This document shows, piece after piece, positions 46,450 to 54,904 of a DNA stretch of 64,000 bases. Position numbers and translations under genes: made by a program. Every line of letters begins with the position of its first letter. The first letter of the stretch is position 1. The stretch spans positions 62,001 to 126,000 of the forward strand of contig CAJTRO010000003.1 of the NCBI GenBank assembly GCA_910579015.1, in the 5' to 3' direction. This DNA is from an uncultured Dorea sp. GTDB taxonomy: Bacteria; Bacillota_A; Clostridia; Lachnospirales; Lachnospiraceae. The notes below the pieces were generated by a model, which saw only the letters and a program-made list of their open reading frames with translations, searched no databases and was not told the origin of the DNA.

Positions 46450-48192
46450 ATGAAGGAGATACAGGGACGCCCCTTACCGTTAGGGACTACAATGATAGGA
46501 ACAGCCGTGAATTTTTCAGTGGCTGTGCCGCAGGAGAAGGAATGTCAATTATTATTATATCGAGCCGGCAGGAAGAGGCCGTGTGCCGTTTATGAGATGA
46601 ATCGGGAGATTGGGGAGGTGCGATACCTTGCGCTGGAGGGTATGGAGGCATCCGGGTATGAATATAATTACCGGATCGACGGGCAGATCGTCATAGATCC
46701 GTATGTGAAGGCGATCGCAGGGAGAGAAGTGTGGGGACGGGTATCAGATATCCAGAAGCATGAAGTGAGAGGCATCCTGTATGACAGGGATTATGACTGG
46801 GAGGGGGATGTGCCGCTTTGCCTGCCCTATCACAGTGTCGTGGCGTATAGTCTGCATGTAAGAGGATTTACGAAGCACTCTTCTTCGAAGGTAAAGTATA
46901 AGGGGACATTTCAGGGGGTTGTAGAGAAGCTTCCCTATCTGAAAGACCTGGGGATCAATCAGATCCATTGTATGCCGGTTTATGATTTTGAGGAGTGCCA
47001 GCGGTATCGGAATTACTGGGGGTATGGATCTGCGTACTGGTTTGCGCCGAAGAGCTCTTATGCGGCGTCAAAGGATGCGGTGAAGGAGTTAAAGGACATG
47101 GTGAAGGCATGTCACAGAGAAGGGATAGAGGTAGTGCTTGAGATGCCGTTTACGGAGGAGCTGTCGAAGCAGACGATGGAGGAATGCCTGAGATATTATA
47201 TGATCGAGTATCATGTAGACGGTTTCATCCTGAATCCGCAGATTGCGCCTATGGATGCGATCTATGCGGATCCGATCCTGAAGAAGACAAAGATCATGGT
47301 CCACAGGACGGATTTCCAGACGACTATGCGCCGTTTCCTCAAGGGAGATGAAGGGATGATGGATTCGGTTATGCACTGGCTTCGTCATAATTCCAGGGAG
47401 GACGGCATATTCAATTGTATTACGGATCAGAACGGCTTTACGCTGAACGATTTGGTTTCCTATGACCGGAAGCATAATGAGGCGAACGGAGAGAATAATC
47501 AGGACGGGCCGGAGTATAATTACAGCTGGAACTGCGGCGCGGAGGGACAGACGAGGAAGAAGGCCGTCGTCTCGCTGCGTGACCGCCAGATGAAGAATGC
47601 GTTTTTCTTGCTGCTTTTATCCCAGGGAGTTCCCTGTATTCTTGCCGGGGATGAGTTTGGGAATACCCAGAAGGGGAATAATAATGTATACTGTCAGGAC
47701 AATCCGACGGGGTGGACGGACTGGCATAAGCTTGAGCAGAAGAAGAATCTTCATGATTTTGTGAAACAGCTTATCAAAGTCCGCAGAAGCCATCCGGTCT
47801 TCTGGCCCGAAGAGGAGATGCGCGGGATCGATCAGGTCAGCTGCGGAGTACCGGATGTATCCTACCATGGAGAGAGCGCGTGGCAGGTTCCAAGAGAGGT
47901 TTTCAGCAGACAGCTCGGTGTCTATTACAGCGGCGCCGCCACAGGCGGGGAAGATTGTTTTGTCGCCTATAATATGCACTGGATCGATCATTCCTTTGCA
48001 CTGCCTGCGCTGCCTAAGGATAAGAAGTGGTATAAGATCGCGTCTACGGAGGACGGAGTTCTAAAGACGGAGGAATTGCTTAAGAACCAGCGGATGGTAG
48101 TATTGAAGGAGCGGACGATCATGGTGATCGCAGGCAGGGAGGAACATGGAAGAGATAATAAAAAAGGCAGGACTGACGTCGTATCAGCTTAA
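46450..48192 (+). CDS. GH13 debranching-enzyme-like protein without catalytic residues
   Basis: A 580-residue protein with the isoamylase/GlgX plan: N-terminal CBM48-like domain (about 8-100), then an (alpha/beta)8 barrel with HSVVAYSLHVRGFTKH and YWGYGSAYWFAP, and GFTLNDLVSYDRKHNEANGE at about 329. The catalytic triad is lost. The nucleophile motif DGFRFD reads DGFILN (257-262), the general acid region reads IMVHRT (282-287) with no Glu, and the HD of the transition-state motif reads QN (327-328). The supporting Arg is Ile. It is therefore a pseudoenzyme that may still bind glycogen or starch, or has a new activity. Frame intact and strongly conserved elsewhere, so it is not a decaying gene. 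Confidence 0.88.
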   Translation: MKEIQGRPLPLGTTMIGTAVNFSVAVPQEKECQLLLYRAGRKRPCAVYEMNREIGEVRYLALEGMEASGYEYNYRIDGQIVIDPYVKAIAGREVWGRVSDIQKHEVRGILYDRDYDWEGDVPLCLPYHSVVAYSLHVRGFTKHSSSKVKYKGTFQGVVEKLPYLKDLGINQIHCMPVYDFEECQRYRNYWGYGSAYWFAPKSSYAASKDAVKELKDMVKACHREGIEVVLEMPFTEELSKQTMEECLRYYMIEYHVDGFILNPQIAPMDAIYADPILKKTKIMVHRTDFQTTMRRFLKGDEGMMDSVMHWLRHNSREDGIFNCITDQNGFTLNDLVSYDRKHNEANGENNQDGPEYNYSWNCGAEGQTRKKAVVSLRDRQMKNAFFLLLLSQGVPCILAGDEFGNTQKGNNNVYCQDNPTGWTDWHKLEQKKNLHDFVKQLIKVRRSHPVFWPEEEMRGIDQVSCGVPDVSYHGESAWQVPREVFSRQLGVYYSGAATGGEDCFVAYNMHWIDHSFALPALPKDKKWYKIASTEDGVLKTEELLKNQRMVVLKERTIMVIAGREEHGRDNKKGRTDVVSA

Positions 48193-48820
48193 GTGTATTG
48201 CGATTGTTACGATGTTGGTCGATCATACCGGCGCCATATTATTTCCGGGAGAGATGCTGTGGAGGATGGCGGGGCGTCTGTCGTTTCCGATCTTCTGTTT
48301 CTTACTGGTTGAGGGCTTCTGCCATACGCACGACGTCCGCCTGTATCTGGTAAGGCTTGGAGGCTTCGCGCTGATATCGGAGATACCCTACGACATTGCT
48401 TTTCATGGAAAGATATTGGAATTTGAGGGACAGAATGTGTTTTTTACCCTGTTTCTCGGAGTTGTGCTGATGTGTATGCTGAGACGGTGCATAGAATGGC
48501 CGGTTAAGATTACGGCGGTTCTTCTGGTCATGTGGCTGGCAGTGTCGCTGAGGGTGGATTACAGCTTCAAGGGGATCTTCCTGATCGCCGTCTTCTTTCT
48601 GTGCAGAGAGTGTCTGTGGGCGCGGCTTGCCGGAGGTGCGGTATGGAATTTCCTGTGGAACGGGAGCATACAGGGGTATGGCGCGCTGGCCATGATCCCG
48701 GTTGCGTTGTATAACGGACGGCAGGGGAGGAAGATGAAGTATTTCTTCTATGCATTTTATCCGGTGCATCTTTTGGTCCTGTTTCTCATATCAGAGGTGA
48801 TGATGAAGCAGGCAGGCTGA
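48146..48820 (+). CDS. TraX family membrane protein
   Basis: A 224-residue protein with about six to seven helices. It has the TraX-like signature LTSYQLKCIAIVTMLVDHTG, then WRMAGRLSFPIFCFLLVEGF and, at the end, YFFYAFYPVHLLVL. TraX acetylates F pilin in plasmids; chromosomal relatives in Firmicutes are presumed acyltransferases of unknown target. It starts 47 bases inside the GH13-like gene with AGGGAGGA upstream, so the two are expressed together. Confidence 0.85.
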   Translation: MEEIIKKAGLTSYQLKCIAIVTMLVDHTGAILFPGEMLWRMAGRLSFPIFCFLLVEGFCHTHDVRLYLVRLGGFALISEIPYDIAFHGKILEFEGQNVFFTLFLGVVLMCMLRRCIEWPVKITAVLLVMWLAVSLRVDYSFKGIFLIAVFFLCRECLWARLAGGAVWNFLWNGSIQGYGALAMIPVALYNGRQGRKMKYFFYAFYPVHLLVLFLISEVMMKQAG

Positions 48821-48888
48821 GGCGGGGCAGAGCAGATCGGCCGTCCGGCAGAGTATACTGACAAAATATAGCGGGAGTGAGTGAAAAG

Positions 48889-49431
48889 ATGAAAGCGTGG
48901 CAGCATTTTAAGACGATTACCCATCACAAGTTACTGGTCATGGAGGGATGTTTCAAGGTAGGGCTTTATAAGCAGGGACTTCTTCACGACATGTCTAAGT
49001 ATATGCCTTCGGAATTTCTGGTGGGATGCAGATACTATCAGGGAAACCGAAGCCCTAACAATGCGGAGCGGGAGGACACCGGATGTTCCAGAGCCTGGCT
49101 TCATCACAAGGGAAGGAATAAGCATCACTATGAGTATTGGATTGATTACAGTACGGATCCAGAAGACGGGATTGTCGGTATGAGGATGCCGAGGAAGTAT
49201 GTGATCGAGATGTTCATAGACCGGGTGGCGGCGTCGAAGACGTACCAGGGAAGCAATTATGTGGACTCGCACCCGCTTCGGTATTATGAGAAGGGGGCGG
49301 CGCGTCTTGGGAGAATGGTCCATCCTGACACCGCGAAGCTTCTGTATTTTCTTCTCAGGATGCTGGCCAGGGATGGGGAGGAAAAGACCTTCCGGTACAT
49401 ACGAAAAAATATTTTAAAAAAAGTGAAATAA
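48889..49431 (+). CDS. DUF5662 family protein
   Basis: A 180-residue soluble protein. His/Asp-rich segments KTITHHKLLVMEGCFKVGLY, LLHDMSKYMPSEF and WLHHKGRNKHHYEYW resemble a small HD-like metal-binding domain, as in DUF5662 proteins of Firmicutes. Enzyme activity unknown. I chose ATG 48889 over GTG 48877 since GGGAGTGAG is better spaced. Confidence 0.8.
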   Translation: MKAWQHFKTITHHKLLVMEGCFKVGLYKQGLLHDMSKYMPSEFLVGCRYYQGNRSPNNAEREDTGCSRAWLHHKGRNKHHYEYWIDYSTDPEDGIVGMRMPRKYVIEMFIDRVAASKTYQGSNYVDSHPLRYYEKGAARLGRMVHPDTAKLLYFLLRMLARDGEEKTFRYIRKNILKKVK

Positions 49432-49435
49432 TATG

Positions 49436-49464
49436 TTGACTTTTGCTGGAGGATGTAGTATTAT
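49436..49464 (+). promoter_or_regulatory. Promoter of tRNA-Leu
   Basis: TTGACT (49436-49441), 17-base spacer, TATTAT (49459-49464), 28 bases before the tRNA. Confidence 0.7.
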
Positions 49465-49491
49465 ACTTTTCGGGCAGTTAATAAGTCTCGT

Positions 49492-49575
49492 GCGGAAGTG
49501 TCGGAACTGGCAGACGAGCAAGACTAAGGATCTTGTAGCTTTCGAGCTGTGTGGGTTCAAGTCCCATCTTCCGCA
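49492..49575 (+). tRNA. tRNA-Leu, anticodon AAG
   Basis: A class II tRNA of 84 bases. The acceptor stem GCGGAAG/CTTCCGC is perfect. The anticodon stem CAAGA/TCTTG encloses the loop CTAAGGA, so the anticodon is AAG (49526-49528). A long variable arm and T-arm GGGTTCAAGTCCC follow. Discriminator A; CCA is not encoded. Leu is confirmed by the large variable arm and A73. An A at position 34 implies conversion to inosine by TadA. Confidence 0.95.
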
Positions 49576-49581
49576 TTGAAT

Positions 49582-49626
49582 AAAAATCCCGAAGCCTTGA
49601 GAATAAAGGTCTTCGGGATTTTTCGT
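49582..49626 (+). terminator. Terminator after tRNA-Leu
   Basis: AAAAATCCCGAAG (49582-49594) pairs with CTTCGGGATTTTT (49611-49623), a 13-bp stem with T-run. Confidence 0.85.
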
Positions 49627-49693
49627 TGCTTAAATTTCTGAAAATGGGGCAGCTGTGCAAGTTTATGCTGTGGACTGTGGTATAATCAGCTTT

Positions 49694-50236
49694 TTATAAT
49701 AGATCAGAAATCTTGATGAATAGATCGCTAAATACATGGGATGCAATCTCATCTTTAAAAGAGAATTGGCTGGAAGTTTCTTCGTCACCAAAAGAATAAA
49801 CCTGTACATTCTGCATGATTGGATTTATGATCCAATATTCGCGTACCCCGAAATTTTGATATAACCATAGCTTTTTTAAATAATCCCGGCTTTGTGTGCT
49901 TGGTGAGGTAATTTCAATTACCCAGTCTGGTGCGCCAGTACATCCTTTTTCAGTTATTTTTCTTTTATCGCAGATGACAGAAATATCAGGTTCTATCCAT
50001 GTTTTGTCGCTGGCATCCAGATTGACTGCAAAAGGAGCAGGAATAACTTCGCAATTTCCCTTATTGTTATCTATATAGTCTGCAATTTTGCGCGCGAGAG
50101 AAAAACTGATTTTCTGGTGTATAAAGCTGGGCGGAGCCATGGCGTACAGCTTTCCGTCGATCAGCTCTGCCCGCTGTCCTTCTGGAAGATTCCAGTAGTC
50201 TTCGGATGTGTAAAAGTGCTCCTGTGGGATTGGCAT
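49694..50236 (-). CDS. Uma2 family protein (DUF820, PD-(D/E)XK nuclease fold)
   Basis: A 180-residue minus-strand protein. It has AELIDGKLYAMAPPSFIHQ near the start and the nuclease-like motif WIEPDISVICDK. The second motif is WVIEITSPSTQSRDYLKK (Glu ... Lys), then GVREYWIINP. Uma2 proteins carry a restriction-like fold and are often multicopy; their cellular job is not settled. The start at 50236 (AAAGGAC upstream) is preferred to longer frames reaching 50578. It is AT-richer than its neighbours and sits beside a tRNA gene. Confidence 0.82.
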   Translation of the reverse strand: MPIPQEHFYTSEDYWNLPEGQRAELIDGKLYAMAPPSFIHQKISFSLARKIADYIDNNKGNCEVIPAPFAVNLDASDKTWIEPDISVICDKRKITEKGCTGAPDWVIEITSPSTQSRDYLKKLWLYQNFGVREYWIINPIMQNVQVYSFGDEETSSQFSFKDEIASHVFSDLFIKISDLL

Positions 50237-50453
50237 GTGGTCACGTCCTTTCTTTTTGGTTGATAACATCTTTCTCATTTGTCCGGCCTTACATCTGAGA
50301 AATCTACATGAAGATATTTTACCGCTTAAGATAAGAATGGGCAATAGATGTTTTTGATAAATTATCCGGTATATATTGCAAATATGGTGTATAATAGGGA
50401 TAGAACTATAAAATTGCTGGAATGGAGCATATTTTGCTGAAAAGGAGGAGCCA

Positions 50454-51965
50454 ATGTTAGATAAGCTGGATTTAACAAAGACGCTTGGAAAGACAGAATA
50501 CAAGGAGAAGATGGCAAAGCTGGAGCCAAAGCTTGGAAAACTCCAGAGAGAATGCAGAAAGTTCGGCATACCGGTCATGATCGCGTTCGAGGGCTATGGA
50601 GCGTCGGGTAAGGGAGTACAGATCAGTGAACTTATCAAGGCGCTTGATCCCAGAGGGTTTGAAGTGTATGCGGTTAAGAATGAGACGGAAGAAGAGAAGA
50701 TGCATCCTTTCATGTGGAGGTTCTGGACCAAGATGCCGGCCAAAGGAAGGATTGCGATCTACGATAGCAGCTGGTACCGCAAGGTACTGATCGACCGGTT
50801 TGATAAGAAGACGAAGAAGGAAGAGATTGCCGACGCCTATCGCTCGATCTGTTCTTTTGAAGAGCAGTTAAGCGCCGACGGCATGGTGATCATCAAGATA
50901 TTTCTTGCCATTGATAAGAAGTCGCAGAAGAAGCGGTTTGAGAAATTGATGAGTTCAAAGGAGACGGCCTGGCGGGTAAGCGAAGGAGATCTTAAGAGGA
51001 ACAAGAAGTTCGAGAAGTATCAGGAGATGAATGAGGAGATGCTGACACGTACAGACACGGAATATGCGCCGTGGAATGTCGTGGAGGCGGTGGACCGCCG
51101 GTTTGCCACGGCGAAGATCTATGCTGTCGTTACACAGATCCTGACAGAGAAGGTTGAAGAAGCAAGACGAAAGGCTGACAGCAGAAGAGGGACGGACGCA
51201 AGTGAGGCTGTGGACATTAAGAAGGATACTCATTTCAGGGAATCTATCCTTGGGAAGGCAGACTTAAGCCTTACATACTCGAAAGAGGAGTATAAGGAAC
51301 GTCTGGAAGTTCTCGAGAAGAAGATGGAGAAGCTGCACGGGGAGCTGTACCGCAGAAGGATACCGGTGGTGCTCGGCTTCGAGGGATGGGATGCAGGAGG
51401 AAAGGGAGGCGCTATCAAGCGTCTGACAGAGAAGATGGATCCCAGAGGCTATGTGGTCCATCCTACGGCGTCGCCCAATGATATAGAGAAGGCTCATCAT
51501 TATCTCTGGCGGTTCTGGGCGGATATGCCGAAGGCAGGACATGTCACCATCTTTGACCGGACATGGTACGGCAGAGTGATGGTGGAGCGGATCGAGGGAT
51601 TCTGCTCTAAGCGGGAATGGCAGAGAGCTTTTAAGGAAATAAACGACATGGAGAAGGATCTGACGGATGCAGGAGCGGTCGTGCTGAAGTTCTGGATGCA
51701 GATCGACAAGGATGAGCAGGCGAGAAGATTCAAGGCCAGACAGGAGAATCCGGAGAAGCAGTGGAAGATCACGGATGAGGACTGGCGCAACAGGGAGAAG
51801 TGGGAGCAGTACGAGGAGGCGGTCAACGAGATGCTGATCCGTACTTCTACGCCGAATGCCCCCTGGGTTGTTGTGGAGGGCAACTGTAAGTATTATGCAA
51901 GGATCAAGGTGCTGGAGACGGTCGTCAGGGCAATTGAGGAACGGCTTGGCCGGCAACGCGTATAG
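50454..51965 (+). CDS. Polyphosphate:AMP phosphotransferase (two-domain PPK2)
   Basis: A 503-residue protein of two tandem PPK2 domains. The C-terminal domain (about 265-503) has a standard Walker A EGWDAGGKGG and the lid/Walker B region FDRTWYGRVMVERIEG. In the N-terminal domain (about 15-245) the equivalent is EGYGASGKGV, lacking the Asp needed for phosphate transfer. Class II PPK2 enzymes make ADP from AMP and polyphosphate; usually only the second domain is active. -10 TATAAT at 50390. GGAGGAG before the ATG. Confidence 0.9.
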   Translation: MLDKLDLTKTLGKTEYKEKMAKLEPKLGKLQRECRKFGIPVMIAFEGYGASGKGVQISELIKALDPRGFEVYAVKNETEEEKMHPFMWRFWTKMPAKGRIAIYDSSWYRKVLIDRFDKKTKKEEIADAYRSICSFEEQLSADGMVIIKIFLAIDKKSQKKRFEKLMSSKETAWRVSEGDLKRNKKFEKYQEMNEEMLTRTDTEYAPWNVVEAVDRRFATAKIYAVVTQILTEKVEEARRKADSRRGTDASEAVDIKKDTHFRESILGKADLSLTYSKEEYKERLEVLEKKMEKLHGELYRRRIPVVLGFEGWDAGGKGGAIKRLTEKMDPRGYVVHPTASPNDIEKAHHYLWRFWADMPKAGHVTIFDRTWYGRVMVERIEGFCSKREWQRAFKEINDMEKDLTDAGAVVLKFWMQIDKDEQARRFKARQENPEKQWKITDEDWRNREKWEQYEEAVNEMLIRTSTPNAPWVVVEGNCKYYARIKVLETVVRAIEERLGRQRV

Positions 51966-52022
51966 GAATGGATATCCGGTATATGAACGGCGGCAGAGGC
52001 CGGGAGAAAGTGAGGCAGTAAC

Positions 52023-53042
52023 GTGAAGGAGAGAAGGTCGATCCGGGAGGAGATGGAACTTCGGGAGATGGAATATCTGAGCCCTTATGCGGCAAGAAGC
52101 AAGGATTCCAGAGGAAGAGAGCGTAAGGAAGAGGAGTGTGATATCCGCCCGGTGTTTCAGCGGGACCGGGACCGGATTCTTCACTGCAAGGCATTCAGGC
52201 GTCTGAAGCAGAAGACGCAGGTGTTTCTTCTGCCAAAGGGAGACCATTACAGGACCAGGCTGACGCATACACTGGAGGTTTCCCAGAATGCCAGGACAAT
52301 TGCGAAGGCCCTGCGTCTGAATGAGGATCTGGTAGAAGCGATCGCCCTGGGGCACGATCTGGGGCATACACCCTTTGGGCACGCCGGGGAGTATGCGCTG
52401 AACCGGATATGTCCGCTGGGATTCAGGCATAATGAACAGAGCGTGCGGGTGGTGGAGAGCCTGGAGAAGCAGGGAGAAGGACTTAATCTTACCTGGGAGG
52501 TCAGAGACGGCATCCGCAATCATAAGTTCAGTTGTCATCCGCATACACTGGAAGGACAGATTGTACGCCTGTCCGACAAGATCGCATACATCAATCATGA
52601 TATTGATGATGCGGTCCGGGGAAATATTCTAAGAGAAGAGGATATCCCGGCCGGGTACAGAAAGATTTTGGGGGATACTACCCGGATCCGTCTGGATACG
52701 ATGATCCATGACGTGATCATCAACAGCATGGACCAGCCGAAGATCCAGATGTCGCCGGATGTTATGGAGGCGATGATGGGGCTCCGCGCCTTCATGTATA
52801 AGAATGTATATCAGAATCCGACGGCGAAGCGGGAAGAAGACAAGGCGGTCAAGATGGTGATAAACCTGTATGAGTTTTATATCTCGCACCTTGAATTTCT
52901 GCCGGAACAATTCCTGGAAAAGATGGAGAGCGGCCGGTCGTGCAGGGAGCAGATCGTGTGCGATTACATAGCAGGTATGACTGATACTTACGCGGTAAAA
53001 AAATTTGAAGAATATTTTATTCCAGAATCTTGGAAAATTTAA
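52023..53042 (+). CDS. dgt: dGTP triphosphohydrolase (dGTPase)
   Basis: A 339-residue HD-domain enzyme cutting dGTP to deoxyguanosine and triphosphate. The metal-binding HD motif is HDLGHTPFGHAGE (about 118-130), preceded by RTRLTHTLEVSQNARTIAKAL. The length fits the short dGTPase type often found before dnaG in Clostridia. GTG start 52023; ATG 52053 is also possible. 47 bases ahead of dnaG. Confidence 0.93.
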   Translation: MKERRSIREEMELREMEYLSPYAARSKDSRGRERKEEECDIRPVFQRDRDRILHCKAFRRLKQKTQVFLLPKGDHYRTRLTHTLEVSQNARTIAKALRLNEDLVEAIALGHDLGHTPFGHAGEYALNRICPLGFRHNEQSVRVVESLEKQGEGLNLTWEVRDGIRNHKFSCHPHTLEGQIVRLSDKIAYINHDIDDAVRGNILREEDIPAGYRKILGDTTRIRLDTMIHDVIINSMDQPKIQMSPDVMEAMMGLRAFMYKNVYQNPTAKREEDKAVKMVINLYEFYISHLEFLPEQFLEKMESGRSCREQIVCDYIAGMTDTYAVKKFEEYFIPESWKI

Positions 53043-53089
53043 AGGAAATCCAATACTTTTGTCGAATATTATATATGAGGGCGTAAATA

Positions 53090-54865
53090 ATGTATTATTC
53101 CGATGAAGTAATTGAAGAAGTAAGAGCAAAAAATGATATTGTAGATGTGATATCCGGATACGTGAGGCTGCAAAAGAAGGGCAGAGATTATTTCGGGCTC
53201 TGTCCGTTCCATAATGAGAAGTCACCTTCCTTTTCCGTCAGCAGGCAGAAGCAGATGTATTATTGCTTTGGATGCGGCGCGGGGGGCAACGTGTTCACCT
53301 TCCTGATGGAATATGAGAACTATTCGTTTGCGGAGGCGCTTAAGTTCCTTGCGGACAGGGCAGGAGTAGAGCTTCCACAGCAGGAATTCTCAAAGGAAGC
53401 AAGGGAGCGGGCAGACACCAGGGCGGTCCTTCTTGAGATCAATAAGCTGGCGGCACAGTATTATTATGTCCAGCTGAAGAACAGCCAGGGAGAGCAGGCT
53501 CTGTCATATCTTAAGAACCGAGAGTTAAGCGATGATATGATCAGGGCGTTTGGTCTTGGATACTCCAATAAGTACAGCGACGATCTGTACCAGTATCTCA
53601 GAGGCAGGGGCTATCAGACGGATGTGATCGCCAGGGCGGGGCTTATCAGCGTGGATGAGAGACAGAACGTGTATGACAAGTTCTGGAACAGGGTGATGTT
53701 TCCGATCATGGATGTGAACAGCCGGGTGATAGGATTCGGAGGCCGCGTGATGGGAGACGGCAAGCCGAAGTATCTGAATTCCCCGGAGACGATGATATTC
53801 GACAAGAGCCGTAACTTATACGGGCTGAATCGTGCCAGAAGCTCGAAGAAGCCGTATTTTCTCCTCTGCGAGGGCTATATGGATGTGATCTCTCTTCACC
53901 AGGCAGGTTATTCCAATGCCGTCGCATCGCTTGGGACTGCGCTGACGCTGGGACATGCGTCTCTGATCAAGAGGTATGTGAAGGAAGTTTATCTGACCTA
54001 TGACAGTGATGAGGCCGGGACGAAGGCGGCGCTGCGTGCGGTGCCGATCCTCAGAGAGGCGGGGATCACGGCACGGGTTATCCGCATGGAGCCTTACAAG
54101 GATCCGGATGAGTTCATCAAGAATCTGGGCGCAGAAGCGTTTGAAGAGCGGATTGGCAGGGCAAGGAACGGATTCATGTTCGGTCTTGATATTCTGGAAC
54201 GGGAGTATGATCTTGGTTCTCCGGAAGGGAAGACTGATTTCATGCGGGAGGCGGCAAGACGTCTTACAGAATTCGATGAAGAGATAGAACGCAATAACTA
54301 CATAGAGGCGGTAGCGAAAGCCTACCATGTAGAATATGAGGACCTTCGAAGTCTTGTGGTGAAGACGGCGGTCCGCACGGGACTTGCCAGACCGGCAGAG
54401 AGGCCGAAGAGTGCAGGGGCGCGTTCTGATCGGAAGGAGGACGGGATCACAACATCACAGAAGATTTTGCTGACCTGGCTGATCGAGGATGAGTCTGTAT
54501 TCCGTCAGCTTGAGCAGTATGTAGGCCCGGAGGATTTTTCGGAAGGGCTGTACAGGACGGTTGCTGAATTTGTCTATGAGCAGTACAAAGAAGGCCGGGT
54601 GAATCCTGCCAAGATAATGAATCACTTTACAGATGAAGAGGAGCACAGAAAGGCCGCAAGTCTGTTCCATACGAAGATCAGGGAACTGACGACTGCAAGA
54701 GAGCAGGAGAAGGCGCTTATGGAGACCGTCATCCGGGTAAAGAATCACAGCATCGACGAGGCCGCCAGAAATCTGGATCCCGCAGATATGGCCGGCTTGC
54801 AGCGGCTGATGAATGCAAAAAGGGAGTTGCAGGATATCCAAAAACTGCATATTTCTGTTAATTAA
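53090..54865 (+). CDS. dnaG: DNA primase
   Basis: A 591-residue primase. It has the CHC2 zinc finger (CPFHNEKSPSF, then YYCFGCGAGGN, about residues 40-66), the RNA polymerase domain, and a Toprim part (LLCEGYMDVISLHQAG and YLTYDSDEAGTKAA). The C-terminal helical domain is the DnaB-binding type. It makes RNA primers for lagging-strand synthesis. It forms the classic macromolecular-synthesis pair with rpoD just downstream. Confidence 0.96.
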   Translation: MYYSDEVIEEVRAKNDIVDVISGYVRLQKKGRDYFGLCPFHNEKSPSFSVSRQKQMYYCFGCGAGGNVFTFLMEYENYSFAEALKFLADRAGVELPQQEFSKEARERADTRAVLLEINKLAAQYYYVQLKNSQGEQALSYLKNRELSDDMIRAFGLGYSNKYSDDLYQYLRGRGYQTDVIARAGLISVDERQNVYDKFWNRVMFPIMDVNSRVIGFGGRVMGDGKPKYLNSPETMIFDKSRNLYGLNRARSSKKPYFLLCEGYMDVISLHQAGYSNAVASLGTALTLGHASLIKRYVKEVYLTYDSDEAGTKAALRAVPILREAGITARVIRMEPYKDPDEFIKNLGAEAFEERIGRARNGFMFGLDILEREYDLGSPEGKTDFMREAARRLTEFDEEIERNNYIEAVAKAYHVEYEDLRSLVVKTAVRTGLARPAERPKSAGARSDRKEDGITTSQKILLTWLIEDESVFRQLEQYVGPEDFSEGLYRTVAEFVYEQYKEGRVNPAKIMNHFTDEEEHRKAASLFHTKIRELTTAREQEKALMETVIRVKNHSIDEAARNLDPADMAGLQRLMNAKRELQDIQKLHISVN

Positions 54866-54904
54866 GGATAAAATATAAGCAAGCAATGAGAGGATGGACA
54901 CTAC

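Noticed and set aside
46450..48192. Pseudogene call for the GH13-like gene
   Set aside because: The frame is intact, has a good ribosome site, and non-catalytic conserved motifs are preserved, so a functional non-hydrolytic protein is more likely.
51264..52598. A 444-residue minus-strand frame
   Set aside because: It spans the PPK2 and dGTPase genes in antisense, has no recognisable motif, and both plus-strand genes are firmly supported.
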